64,000 bases of DNA, from the NCBI RefSeq assembly GCF_047601505.1, contig NZ_JASGJD010000001.1, positions 2,356,001 through 2,420,000 of the forward strand, given 5' to 3'. Below, piece by piece: positions 1 to 8,246 of the stretch (its first letter is position 1; each line of letters opens with the position of its first letter). Under the pieces are notes generated by a model, which did not search any database, was not told the origin of the DNA, and saw only the letters and a list, made by a program, of their open reading frames with translations. The DNA is from Cloacibacterium sp047601505. GTDB lineage: Bacteria; Bacteroidota; Bacteroidia; Flavobacteriales; Weeksellaceae. The translations under genes and the position numbers were made by a program.

Positions 1-407
1 TTTGCTAACCCTTCTTGTCCAGCTCTCAAAGTTGCAGCAACTTTCTTTTTAATAATAGGAAAATTATCATCAGCCTCTACTGCAGTATTAAAAATTGGAC
101 AACCTCCAGCAATAAATGTATCAATAGGATTTTTATAAAAATCAAGATAAAGAAAAAGCTTCTCTTTAGCTGTTTTCCCCTGAGAAACAACAATCATCAT
201 TTTGGCTGTCATTTTATTTAAAGAATAATCAATAACCTGCTCAGACAAATCATCTTTACCATTAAAATGACCATAAAGACAACCTTTTGTAAGTTTAGTT
301 GCTTCCAAAACATCATCTATACTCACACCTGATATTCCTTTTTCGTTATAAAGAGGAACAGCTGTTTCTAATATAAAGTTTTTTGTTTTTTCTGCTTTAG
401 TTAACAT
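1..407 (-). CDS. TetR/AcrR family transcriptional regulator (partial, 3' end off window)
   Basis: Translating the minus strand from ATG at 405-407 gives about 135 residues before the window edge. Residues ~8-52 have the TetR helix-turn-helix shape, with GISGVSIDDVLEATKLTKG followed by the family's aromatic-rich YGHFNGKDDL at the end of the recognition helix. The rest (SLNKMTAKMM, then GCPIFNTAVEADD) matches the start of an all-helical ligand domain of the 'GCP(I/L)xN' TetR type. Such repressors usually control a neighbouring efflux or redox gene, here beyond the left edge. Two copies of an inverted repeat and a consensus promoter lie directly upstream, which fits autoregulation. The family call is secure; the ligand is unknown. 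Confidence 0.85.
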   Translation of the reverse strand, partial: MLTKAEKTKNFILETAVPLYNEKGISGVSIDDVLEATKLTKGCLYGHFNGKDDLSEQVIDYSLNKMTAKMMIVVSQGKTAKEKLFLYLDFYKNPIDTFIAGGCPIFNTAVEADDNFPIIKKKVAATLRAGQEGLA

Positions 408-425
408 TACTTTTTTTTGACTCTG

Positions 426-454
426 CAAATATACTAAAAAGTTTATTTAACAAA
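426..454 (-). promoter_or_regulatory. Bacteroidetes-type promoter of the TetR gene
   Basis: On the minus strand TTTG (454-451) is followed after 17 nt by TATATTTG (433-426), matching the Bacteroidetes -33/-7 consensus TTTG/TAnnTTTG. Transcription should start about 13 nt before the ATG at 407. Confidence 0.7.
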
Positions 455-457
455 CAA

Positions 458-485
458 ATAAAATATACCAAAAAGTATATTTTAT
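458..485. promoter_or_regulatory. Palindromic operator candidate upstream of TetR gene
   Basis: Two perfect 11-bp arms (ATAAAATATAC and GTATATTTTAT) surround a CAAAAA spacer. A weaker copy (AAATATAC-TAAAAA-GTTTATTT, about 428-449) overlaps the -7 box. Two similar dyads around one promoter are expected for an autoregulated TetR repressor. The structure is seen; the binding is inferred. Confidence 0.6.
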
Positions 486-750
486 AAAAAAAATATAATC
501 GCGCTTGAATATATTCAGTTTTTCTGATTGCTAAAATATTTTCAGCTAGCTTTAACGTTTATATATTTTCTTAAGTAGTACATTTATATAAAAATATCAA
601 TAAACGAAAATAAAATTTACATAAACAATTGTAAAACAAAAGAAAGAAAAAGAAACCAAAGAAAAGTTTATTTATTTGCCGATACAGAAAGTTTCTCTCT
701 ACTGTTTATGGAATGTTACAAATATTTAGTATACAATTTGTAAAAATTCA
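486..750. other. Non-coding gap between TetR gene and the element's KAP gene
   Basis: Very AT-rich with no plausible reading frame, tRNA or clear hairpin. It may contain the left boundary of the integrated element, but no repeat of the right-hand sequences was found by eye. Confidence 0.4.
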
Positions 751-3372
751 TTATCTCGTCGTAAGAATTTCATAGGATTCTCTGTTAGGTTTTAAATATA
801 TAAAATCATAAACAACTTCTTCCCAATCATTATTTTTAACTTTTAAATAAAAATCTTTAAACTCAAATTTCAAAGGAGTCTTATCTTCATCTACATCATT
901 TAAAATTAGTTTCTCAAAATTTTCTTCATTACCAAAAATATCCTTTATTGTATTTATATGAATTTTTCCAACATTATCATCCATTCCTCTCTCAATAATA
1001 GATTTCAGAAAAAATTCAATATTATTTTCATTGGATAATAGATTAATGATTTTTTCTTTTGCTTCATCATAAACAGTAAAAACTTTAAATCTTTCCTCAT
1101 AACTAAGTTTTTTACAGAATTTAAATAAAGTCCAAAAACTGTTATCTAAAACATTAGTTTCATCTAAATATTTCAATAGATATGATTTTAAAATATTGTT
1201 TATTTCCTCCATATCTAAAATAAATTCCAATTCTTCTCTGTATAAATTTGAATTTATTGCATAAAGAATTTGCGTTTCATATACATAAGGATATATAGCA
1301 TTGTTAAAAATATTTTTAATAAATTCTTTTAACTTATCTTCAGATTCATATAAACTGATGATTTTGGTTTCTCCTTTAGGATATTGGATTATATATCTTA
1401 ATCTTTGAAAATCAAAACCAATTTTTTGATTTTGATTAATTTGGGAATTGGTATTTGCTAATTGAAATATAGATTTTACTGTATTTTCGAATTCGACGGA
1501 ATTCTTATAGTTAATACTACTTAATAAACGAAATTTTAAATCTTTCTCTCTTCCTTCATTGATCCATTCGTAAATAGTTTGTTCTCTTTCTTTCTCATTA
1601 GAATTTAATACAGCATCAAATTCTTTTTCTGATATATTTCCTTTGAATACTATTTGAGAAAAATATCTCTCAAATTTATATGAGTAAGAAATTGATAGCT
1701 TTTCATCTTTATTTTTATTTGATATTGAGAATGTAATTCCACTCTTATCATAAATTCCAAAGAGATTCAACAATAATAATTTTATCTTCTTATTCTCAAT
1801 TTCTATTATATTATTTTTATTACAATATTTTTCTAATATTTCTCCTATAACTGTGTCTTCAAATTCTGTTTTTTTCTGAGAATCAACAATTGAGACATTC
1901 CTTTCTTCTCTATATTCTTCAAAAAAACTCTTTTCTTCTAATTCTCTAAAGTATAGTTTGTTTGACCTTTCTCTCAATATACTCTCTTTTTGAGAATATA
2001 ATATTTTATATATATAGGGATATTTTAATTTTAATAGTTCAATGTAAAATAAGTCCGTAAAATTTATTTCCTCAAAAAAACCATCAAAATTTATAAATAT
2101 AGAATTAATCAATTTCTTAATTTGTCTGATATTAGTAACCCAATTATTAAAATTATTTGATACATATCCTTCTTCATCAAAAATATCAGAGTTATCCATT
2201 CCCGTATCCAAAGCATAATCAACTCTATCCTTATAATTTTCTCCAATTTTTTTAATCAATTTTATTCTAAAAATTTCTTTAAGAATATTTCTATCAAAGT
2301 ACGGAAGAGTTAATTCAGTATTTATAATTTTATCTAAATAATTAATGGAAGAATACTCATTCAAACCATTTATACTGCTAACAACATATTCTCTATCATA
2401 AGCCATAATAAAATATGTTTTTTTAAAATTTGCAGTATTCCTAATCAATTTTAATAATTGAAAGATTTCTTCATTATCTAACCTATCAATATCATCAACA
2501 AAAACAACTATTTTTTTATTCAACAGTTCTATTTTGTTGTTAATACTTTTAAATAAAGTTTCTAATGATTTTTCTCTATAAAAAATATTCTTAATCATTT
2601 TCAAAACAGAATTATCTGTTGCATTAACTAACTCATCTGAATATTGATATACCTCATTTGAAATATCATTATCTATGAGAGATTCAGATAGAGAATTAAA
2701 GAAATCTTTTATTAAAACTTTTTTATCGAATCCCATCCACGGATTAAAATCTACTATTATTTTATTAGAATCATTTTTTAATTCGTTCTTTAACATTTCT
2801 AAAATAGTGGATTTACCATTACCCCATTCACTATTTATTCCAATGGTGTAAGATGTTTCAAAACTATTTTTATCTATTATACTTTTGATTTTTTCAACAG
2901 TTTTAGAAAACAAACCATCCAATTCATCATCTTTACTATTCTTAACAGGTGAATCTTCTTCCAACTTATTTTCATCCTGAGATTTTCCTCTAAAAAAATA
3001 TTTTAAATAAGTTCCCATGTATACTAAAACACTCGGAAAAATCACATCAAAATATACTATATCAGAAAATAATTCAAAACTTAAAAATTCGTAGTGATTA
3101 TTTATAAACCTTTGGTAGTAATAAAATCCACCAATTAACAATAAAAGAAGTGTTGTCCTTTTATTTGGAATTAATTTTATTGTTATTAAAGTGGTAATTA
3201 TCAAAAATCCTACAATTAAAGAATCTAATAAATATGTAGATTTCACTTCACTTATTTTAGATTTCTCAATTATAAAATCAATCGATGATTCCAAAAAAGG
3301 TGTTAATATTATTATCGAAATAATACTTAATAAAATAAAAAAAATGTGCTTAACTGATATGTGTTTTAACAT
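751..3372 (-). CDS. KAP family P-loop NTPase with N-terminal membrane segments
   Basis: An 873-residue protein. The first ~125 residues hold three to four hydrophobic segments (around 8-27, 50-68, 74-90 and 100-120). A charged linker leads to a P-loop NTPase core: Walker A GINSEWGNGKST near residue 180-190, then FNPWMGFDKK typical of KAP proteins, and Walker B KIVVFVDDIDRL near 288-298 followed by the sensor-like YFIMAYDREYV. These are KAP (PF07693) hallmarks; transmembrane helices in or before the domain are usual in the family. KAP ATPases include the phage-exclusion protein PifA, so a defence role is possible but not shown here. It follows a small gene by 5 bp and sits in integrase-proximal cargo. 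The C-terminal ~450 residues match nothing I recognise. Confidence 0.85.
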   Translation of the reverse strand: MLKHISVKHIFFILLSIISIIILTPFLESSIDFIIEKSKISEVKSTYLLDSLIVGFLIITTLITIKLIPNKRTTLLLLLIGGFYYYQRFINNHYEFLSFELFSDIVYFDVIFPSVLVYMGTYLKYFFRGKSQDENKLEEDSPVKNSKDDELDGLFSKTVEKIKSIIDKNSFETSYTIGINSEWGNGKSTILEMLKNELKNDSNKIIVDFNPWMGFDKKVLIKDFFNSLSESLIDNDISNEVYQYSDELVNATDNSVLKMIKNIFYREKSLETLFKSINNKIELLNKKIVVFVDDIDRLDNEEIFQLLKLIRNTANFKKTYFIMAYDREYVVSSINGLNEYSSINYLDKIINTELTLPYFDRNILKEIFRIKLIKKIGENYKDRVDYALDTGMDNSDIFDEEGYVSNNFNNWVTNIRQIKKLINSIFINFDGFFEEINFTDLFYIELLKLKYPYIYKILYSQKESILRERSNKLYFRELEEKSFFEEYREERNVSIVDSQKKTEFEDTVIGEILEKYCNKNNIIEIENKKIKLLLLNLFGIYDKSGITFSISNKNKDEKLSISYSYKFERYFSQIVFKGNISEKEFDAVLNSNEKEREQTIYEWINEGREKDLKFRLLSSINYKNSVEFENTVKSIFQLANTNSQINQNQKIGFDFQRLRYIIQYPKGETKIISLYESEDKLKEFIKNIFNNAIYPYVYETQILYAINSNLYREELEFILDMEEINNILKSYLLKYLDETNVLDNSFWTLFKFCKKLSYEERFKVFTVYDEAKEKIINLLSNENNIEFFLKSIIERGMDDNVGKIHINTIKDIFGNEENFEKLILNDVDEDKTPLKFEFKDFYLKVKNNDWEEVVYDFIYLKPNRESYEILTTR

Positions 3373-3377
3373 TTGTA

Positions 3378-3632
3378 TTATATCAAATTTTCTTCTAAAT
3401 ATTCTAAAACTTCATAAGTTATTCTTCTAACCTCTATATATTCATCGCTACCTTTTTCAGCAAAAGGAAGTTCTTCACATCTTTTATAGAATTCTTTTAA
3501 TTCATTCTTTTGTTCAGTGTTTTTCACCAAAGGGATTATATTTCTCAATAACGTTGATAATTTGTTATGTAGATGATTACTCATCAAATCATCAGCAGAT
3601 TTCAATTCTTTGTAATAATCTTCAATTTTCAT
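3378..3632 (-). CDS. Small helical protein of unknown function, upstream of the KAP gene
   Basis: About 84 residues starting MKIEDYYKELKSADDL at the ATG at 3630-3632. A longer frame reaches 3677, but that extension would overlap the terminator hairpin at 3656-3686, so the internal start is preferred. The protein is acidic and looks entirely helical, with no signal peptide or motif. It ends 5 bp before the KAP start, so the two are probably one operon and the product may be its partner. Function not recognised. Confidence 0.6.
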   Translation of the reverse strand: MKIEDYYKELKSADDLMSNHLHNKLSTLLRNIIPLVKNTEQKNELKEFYKRCEELPFAEKGSDEYIEVRRITYEVLEYLEENLI

Positions 3633-3655
3633 ACTAATTATTTCCAACAAATTTA

Positions 3656-3686
3656 ACAAAAAAAGTCCTCTTAACACAGAGGACTT
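3656..3686 (-). terminator. Rho-independent terminator, minus strand
   Basis: AAGTCCTC (3663-3670) and GAGGACTT (3679-3686) form a perfect 8-bp stem with an 8-nt loop. On the minus strand a T-rich run follows. It lies downstream of the secreted-protein gene at 3799-4659 and separates it from the KAP operon. Confidence 0.75.
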
Positions 3687-3798
3687 ATTAACAACTATCG
3701 AAGAATCAATAGATTCTACAATTTTATTTTTTTTAATGAATACAAACTCATATTTATATTTAAAATTGATTTTTGAAGATGTTCTACATTTGAAATCA

Positions 3799-4659
3799 TT
3801 AGTTTTTCATATTTTCTTTCTCCCATTCTAATATTGATTCAGGATAATCCTGATCTTCTCCAAACTTAAATATTCTTTCTTCAACTCTATATCCGATATA
3901 CAATTTATCTTTATCAAAATCTATTACAATATCAAAATTTGTTCTATCACAGTTATGAGCTTCACAACCCCACGATTCTAAAATATTATTTTCAACTGCC
4001 CACGTTTTTACCATATAGTTATATTTTTCATTTCCTATTAAATTTACCAAACGTTTCTTTAAAATCACGTTTTTCAAAAAATGAACTTCACCAGGATATT
4101 TACCATCGTATTTCTTTAATACATCAAGTGAGCTAACTTCTGTTTTGGTATTTTTCTCATTTTCCAAAGTTTTATTTTTAACATTTCCATTTGGTTTACT
4201 CTCCCATTTCATCAAACTGAAAACAATCATACCTTTTTGTAAATTCGGTTGTGTTTTGAAAATATTTACTTGTAAATCTTTTTCATCTGATACAGAAGTA
4301 AAGATACCTAAGTAATCATTTGTTTTTGATTCATCAATTTTATAATTAGAATCGTTTCCAATATCATTTACTATGAACTGTCCTCTCATCAAAGTATCAT
4401 TCCAACTAAAATATTTCAACTGATTCCCATTAAATATTGTAGTAACCACAAAAATATAAGTAGAATTTTTCTTTATATAAGTACTATTTCCCAACTTATC
4501 TTTTGATTTAAACTGATAACCAGAATCCTTAATTTTAAATTCTACTTCTTGTTTTGTTAAGTTAAAGAAATTTTCAATATTAGAAAAATTTCCAAATTCC
4601 TGAGAAAAAAGAAAACAAACTTTTAAAATCAAAAGTGTAGAGAATATTTTTATTTTCAT
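3799..4659 (-). CDS. Secreted protein of unknown function, C-terminus vaguely Ivy-like
   Basis: 286 residues with an N-terminal signal peptide (MKIKIFSTLLILKVCFLFSQ, cleavage likely near residue 20), so probably periplasmic or exported. The C-terminal ~105 residues form a distinct module containing KTWAVENNILESWGCEAHNCDRTNF written here as WGCEAHNC then TNFDIVIDFDKDKLYIGY; the CxxHxC pattern recalls Ivy-type lysozyme inhibitors, but only loosely. The central part has no recognised motif. A terminator follows it and two small lipoprotein genes precede it on the same strand. It is probably cargo of the mobile element. Confidence 0.6.
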   Translation of the reverse strand: MKIKIFSTLLILKVCFLFSQEFGNFSNIENFFNLTKQEVEFKIKDSGYQFKSKDKLGNSTYIKKNSTYIFVVTTIFNGNQLKYFSWNDTLMRGQFIVNDIGNDSNYKIDESKTNDYLGIFTSVSDEKDLQVNIFKTQPNLQKGMIVFSLMKWESKPNGNVKNKTLENEKNTKTEVSSLDVLKKYDGKYPGEVHFLKNVILKKRLVNLIGNEKYNYMVKTWAVENNILESWGCEAHNCDRTNFDIVIDFDKDKLYIGYRVEERIFKFGEDQDYPESILEWEKENMKN

Positions 4660-4675
4660 AATTTAAAGTGTTTTG

Positions 4676-4978
4676 CTACTTAATTTTTTGAAAAATTATC
4701 TGTTCATTGAGCTTTAAATCTCCGTTCTCTAAGGCAGTTAATACTCGAGTTACACCATTTTTTTCTTCATATTCTATTCTATCAGGATATTGTGTGCATT
4801 TTAATTTAGAAATTCCTGCTACTGAATTATTTATAGTGATTTCACTTCCATTGATTTCACAATTAACCTCAACAAAAAATAGTTTTGTTTGGTATTTACC
4901 ATCGTGGTAATGATTTCCTTTGGAATTACAACTTAGTATTGTAAGAGTTACAACCAATAAAAAAAGTAGTTTCTTCAT
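4676..4978 (-). CDS. Small lipoprotein, first of a paralogous pair
   Basis: 100 residues. The N-terminus is a lipoprotein signal with lipobox LSC (MKKLLFLLVVTLTILSCNSK), so the mature protein starts at Cys17 and is membrane-anchored. It is followed by HYHDGKYQTKLF, and the rest is predicted beta-rich. The next gene upstream encodes a diverged paralogue with the same layout (lipobox, then HQHDGSYSMNI), which indicates local duplication. Spacing to the secreted-protein gene is 16 bp, consistent with one operon. Function unknown. Confidence 0.65.
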   Translation of the reverse strand: MKKLLFLLVVTLTILSCNSKGNHYHDGKYQTKLFFVEVNCEINGSEITINNSVAGISKLKCTQYPDRIEYEEKNGVTRVLTALENGDLKLNEQIIFQKIK

Positions 4979-4989
4979 CTCTAATTAAT

Positions 4990-5313
4990 CTATTGGTTCA
5001 AATTATTATCTCCCGAAATCAATACATATCGAAGTTTTCCTAATGTTGGAACTTTCGTTACTAAATCTCCATCAACAACAGTGAAAATCATCTTACCATT
5101 TTCAACATCAACCCTATCATTGTATTGTTTACAGTTCAAAATTCTGTCTGTGTATTTTATCTTATTTCCGTTGATAATCAAATCAGTTTTTGAATTAACA
5201 CTTACTCCAAACATCTGAATGTTCATAGAATACGAACCATCGTGTTGATGGTTTTCTGAGTTACAACTAAGAATAGTAACTCCTACCACTGCTAAGTATA
5301 AAATTTTTCTCAT
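4990..5313 (-). CDS. Small lipoprotein, second of a paralogous pair
   Basis: 107 residues starting MRKILYLAVVGVTILSCNSE, with a lipobox at Cys17 and then HQHDGSYSMNIQMFGVSV. Paralogue of the 4676-4978 product: both share the HxHDGxY segment just after the anchor and an INGxxI-type strand further on. It is first in a three-gene minus-strand run ending at the terminator near 3.66 kb. No enzyme motif is visible. The histidine-containing segment could bind a metal, but that is a guess. Confidence 0.65.
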   Translation of the reverse strand: MRKILYLAVVGVTILSCNSENHQHDGSYSMNIQMFGVSVNSKTDLIINGNKIKYTDRILNCKQYNDRVDVENGKMIFTVVDGDLVTKVPTLGKLRYVLISGDNNLNQ

Positions 5314-5404
5314 AGTTAAATTATTTAAGTTTTCAATTTTATAAATCTTTTCTCAACAATCCTTACGGAAAACCTTATTCTATATGTGTGTAAAAACAAA
5401 AAAA

Positions 5405-5546
5405 GGCTTGAGACGTTAAACTCTACCTGTCTTTGAGGGAGTCGAAACCCTTATCCACAAAGTAAAGCAACGCTCAAGCCATAGACTTGAACATTTGCTA
5501 AACTTTTCCCTGTGGATATTGTAAATTTCGACTTTTTCAAAGACAG
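5405..5546. repeat. Long imperfect palindrome / structured non-coding element
   Basis: Paired arms nest around one centre: 5427-5436 with 5537-5546 (CTGTCTTTGA/TCAAAGACAG), 5440-5447 with 5526-5533, 5452-5459 with 5511-5518 (TATCCACA/TGTGGATA), 5459-5463 with 5502-5506, 5466-5470 with 5495-5499, and an apical stem 5474-5478/5486-5490. A competing 8-bp pair, GGCTTGAG (5405-5412) with CTCAAGCC (5473-5480), would break the apical stem. It lies downstream of the primase-like gene and in front of the lipoprotein genes, so it could be an RNA, a replication/transfer origin or a double terminator. Part of its sequence recurs inverted at 9630-9643. Confidence 0.6.
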
Positions 5547-5661
5547 AAATCAGTTCGCTAATGTTGAGTATTTTAAATATTATTTATTCGATATTTTTCT
5601 TTTTTATTTGTTAGTGTAAAGATATTATTTTGTTCACTATTTTCCAACTCTCAATGAGATA

Positions 5662-6744
5662 TTATTCTGTTTTGTAAATTGATTCCAAAGTTGTAATCAT
5701 TCCCAAGATATACATTTCTTTATCTCTTTCGGTTTTCAGTTGATTCAACACATTCTTATATTTTTGTGAAAATGTGGAATCCAGTTTTGAAGAAAATTTT
5801 TCAAAAATAGAAATCTCTGATGAAATTCTTTTTTGTTCAATTTTCTCCGATTTTTTAATATGGTCAAATCTATATCCATATTTTCCAAAAATATCCTTTT
5901 TTTCTAAATAACCGTTTTCTATTGCTAATTCGATTTCGTTTCCATCAAAATCTTCATCACTAAAATGAATTATACAATAGTCGATTACTGTTTGTTTATC
6001 CATTCCGTAACCACAACAATTTTTACCCAATAAGTAGATGTAATTATTTCTATTCCTATTGTGAAATTTTGTTACCTTATTTGTAAAATCTATCGCAAAT
6101 TGAATTTCATTTAAGAATTTAGTTTCAAAAATCTTTTCGTGTGATTCTTCATTTGAAAAATTTTCTCCTAAAGTTCCAAATTCAAGAATTTCTGAACTTT
6201 CATTATGATAAATATTAGGGTCATAAGAATAAAAACACAAACGATTGACTTCACAAGTGGTTTCATCAAATTTTACGTTCAAAATAGATTCATAATATTT
6301 CAACAACTTTTTGTAAAGTTCGGTGTGTTTTTCAGAATCTTTATTATCAGTTACCACAATAATTTTCATCCCATTTCCTGATGGAGATCGAAAAACTGCT
6401 CTAACAAATGGATTCTTTATTGTTTTATTAAAAAGCTCCTGATATTCTTCCTCACTTTTAATACCATCAATATCTAATACCATCCAACCATTGTAAATTT
6501 GCAAATGTTCCGATTTTCTACCACTATTTGAGTATTTACCTCCAATAATGAACGCAGGAAGATGACTTTTCCAATTCTTATAATAAAAAGTTTTACCATT
6601 TTTTTGAAGTTCTTTTCTTAATTTACCGATTTTTCCTTTAATTCTATACCCTGTTCTGATTTTTTCGATAATTTCTTTTTCAGAAACTTCTATACTACTT
6701 GAAGTAAAAGAATTTTTGTATTCGTTAAACATTAAATCTTCCAT
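5662..6744 (-). CDS. VirE-N / BT4734-like primase-associated protein
   Basis: 360 residues. Residues ~60-190 carry the pattern of the BT4734/VirE N-terminal domain, a primase-polymerase relative common on Bacteroidetes mobile elements: NGWMVLDIDGIKSEEEY, then FRSPSGNGMKIIV, then a conserved Cys-Glu-Val-Asn-Arg-Leu-Cys stretch. The C-terminal part is helical and charged. The likely role is in replication or mobilisation of the element. It overlaps the upstream HTH gene by 13 bp, indicating translational coupling, and is followed by the structured element at 5405-5546. Family call confident; activity inferred. Confidence 0.8.
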   Translation of the reverse strand: MEDLMFNEYKNSFTSSSIEVSEKEIIEKIRTGYRIKGKIGKLRKELQKNGKTFYYKNWKSHLPAFIIGGKYSNSGRKSEHLQIYNGWMVLDIDGIKSEEEYQELFNKTIKNPFVRAVFRSPSGNGMKIIVVTDNKDSEKHTELYKKLLKYYESILNVKFDETTCEVNRLCFYSYDPNIYHNESSEILEFGTLGENFSNEESHEKIFETKFLNEIQFAIDFTNKVTKFHNRNRNNYIYLLGKNCCGYGMDKQTVIDYCIIHFSDEDFDGNEIELAIENGYLEKKDIFGKYGYRFDHIKKSEKIEQKRISSEISIFEKFSSKLDSTFSQKYKNVLNQLKTERDKEMYILGMITTLESIYKTE

Positions 6745-7004
6745 TTCTTCGAAATTTTAAAATTTAACATTGCGGCTACCTCTCGGGATTGTTCTACACT
6801 GCTTCTTCGTTTTGATAATAGATATTCATCTAAATCTGACATTTCAAAGTGGAATCTTCCATCTTTGTAAGATGCGATTTCACCTTTTCCTGCTTTTCTT
6901 CTCAAAGTTATTACGCTTATACCCAAATATAGTGCAGCTTCTCTTGAATTGAGTTTTCTCTTTTTTAAGAAATCTAAAGTTTCTTTGTTTGAATTTTCTA
7001 CCAT
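6732..7004 (-). CDS. Excisionase-type helix-turn-helix DNA-binding protein
   Basis: 90 residues containing one MerR/Xis-superfamily winged helix: LNSREAALYLGISVITLRRK, then GEIASYKDGRFHFEMSDLDEYL (recognition helix, wing, and the closing helix). Small proteins of this kind beside a tyrosine integrase commonly act as recombination directionality factors or as regulators of the replication gene. It overlaps the primase-like gene by 13 bp and is separated from the gene upstream by a terminator, so it starts its own unit. DNA-binding fold secure; role in excision inferred from context. Confidence 0.8.
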   Translation of the reverse strand: MVENSNKETLDFLKKRKLNSREAALYLGISVITLRRKAGKGEIASYKDGRFHFEMSDLDEYLLSKRRSSVEQSREVAAMLNFKISKKWKI

Positions 7005-7060
7005 AATTCTATGTATTAATGTTAATTATGGCTCAATTTTCAAAAACCTCTCTCGGATAT

Positions 7061-7090
7061 AAATTGAAAAACCCGAGATACATCTCGGGT
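7061..7090 (-). terminator. Rho-independent terminator, minus strand
   Basis: ACCCGAGA (7071-7078), loop TACA and TCTCGGGT (7083-7090) form a perfect 8-bp GC-rich stem. On the minus strand it is followed by TTTTCAATTT. It ends the transcript of the gene at 7106-8233. Confidence 0.85.
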
Positions 7091-7105
7091 CAAATTATAC
7101 AACAA

Positions 7106-8233
7106 CTATTTATTATATTCTACTATATTTTTTATGTTTGGATTTAAAGAATGTCCATCTCTTATTTTCTTCAATGGATTTTTTAATGATTTACCAACGT
7201 CTTCAACAATATTACTATCTTTTTTAAAACAGAAACAATTACCCAATGTGATTCTAAACTGTCTTTCATCGGCATAATCTGGTTTTACTAATAATTCTAC
7301 TAAAGTTAAGATTGATAACCATCTACTACTAACTTTCTTCCATACAATCGGTTTAACATCTTTAAATTTTGTTTCTCTGAAAATATTAATGAAATCTATA
7401 GAATCCATCTCATTAATAAATTCTTTTTTTACCAATTCATTAAAAATCTTTTCTAATTCTGTATCAGAAAAATCACTATAATAACTTTGATTACTTTTTA
7501 ACTTGTACCTCGGTAATTCTTCTAAATCACGTTTTTTAGACTTCAAAAAGGAGAGATATTGATAACTTCCATACAACAAACCGATTCCTATTGCTGTAGC
7601 AAATATATTTTCAATTTTATCTTTATCTTTTAAATTAAAGAAACTTACATCAATAGTTAAATCTCCAAAATAGTTTGAATAATCGTTTAATTTTCTGTTT
7701 AAACCATAGTTTCCAACAGTACTTTTGATGTTTTCTTCTACACGTTCAATTTCTTTGTTGATATTTTCCAAATTTGGAAATTTCCTATCATAATCTGATT
7801 TATAATCATCATAGATGTAAATAGAAATTTCATCTTTCTTATTCTTTAATTTTTCATATACCCATTTTGAAGTATATTTTAAATATTTTTCGATTTGATT
7901 TCTTTCAGGATATACATTAACACGAGCTTTCGTAATTCTACCCTCAAAAGAAATCAAGTGTTCTATCAAAGGAGATTGTTTATATTTCTCCCAAACTTCT
8001 AATTTTTCTTTATAAGTAGTTTTTACTCCGTATAATTCATCATTAATTTTTAATATTGAATCTTTATCTAAACTTTCTTCGTCTTCAATTAACAAATTGT
8101 AAATCTGTTTTATGTTATCAAAATCAACAATTACATCATCTACTCTTTGAGAATCATATGAAGAAGGTATTAGCATTTGAAAAAGTAAATCCTCATCATC
8201 AATCAACTTACCTGTTTCATCATAATAATCCAT
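7106..8233 (-). CDS. Mobile-element-associated protein of unknown function
   Basis: 375 residues, acidic and mostly helical. A long charged segment (~150-200) is followed by one short hydrophobic stretch (FATAIGIGLLYGSYQYLSF, ~205-225), perhaps a membrane helix. The last ~120 residues (SDTELEKIFNELVKKEFI ... FKDVKPIVWKKVSSRWLSI) have the architecture of a C-terminal module I associate with accessory proteins of Bacteroidetes integrative elements. It starts 14 bp after the integrase stop on the same strand, so it probably shares the integrase transcript, and has its own strong terminator. No enzymatic motif seen. Confidence 0.6.
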   Translation of the reverse strand: MDYYDETGKLIDDEDLLFQMLIPSSYDSQRVDDVIVDFDNIKQIYNLLIEDEESLDKDSILKINDELYGVKTTYKEKLEVWEKYKQSPLIEHLISFEGRITKARVNVYPERNQIEKYLKYTSKWVYEKLKNKKDEISIYIYDDYKSDYDRKFPNLENINKEIERVEENIKSTVGNYGLNRKLNDYSNYFGDLTIDVSFFNLKDKDKIENIFATAIGIGLLYGSYQYLSFLKSKKRDLEELPRYKLKSNQSYYSDFSDTELEKIFNELVKKEFINEMDSIDFINIFRETKFKDVKPIVWKKVSSRWLSILTLVELLVKPDYADERQFRITLGNCFCFKKDSNIVEDVGKSLKNPLKKIRDGHSLNPNIKNIVEYNK

Positions 8234-8246
8234 TAATTCCTATTTT

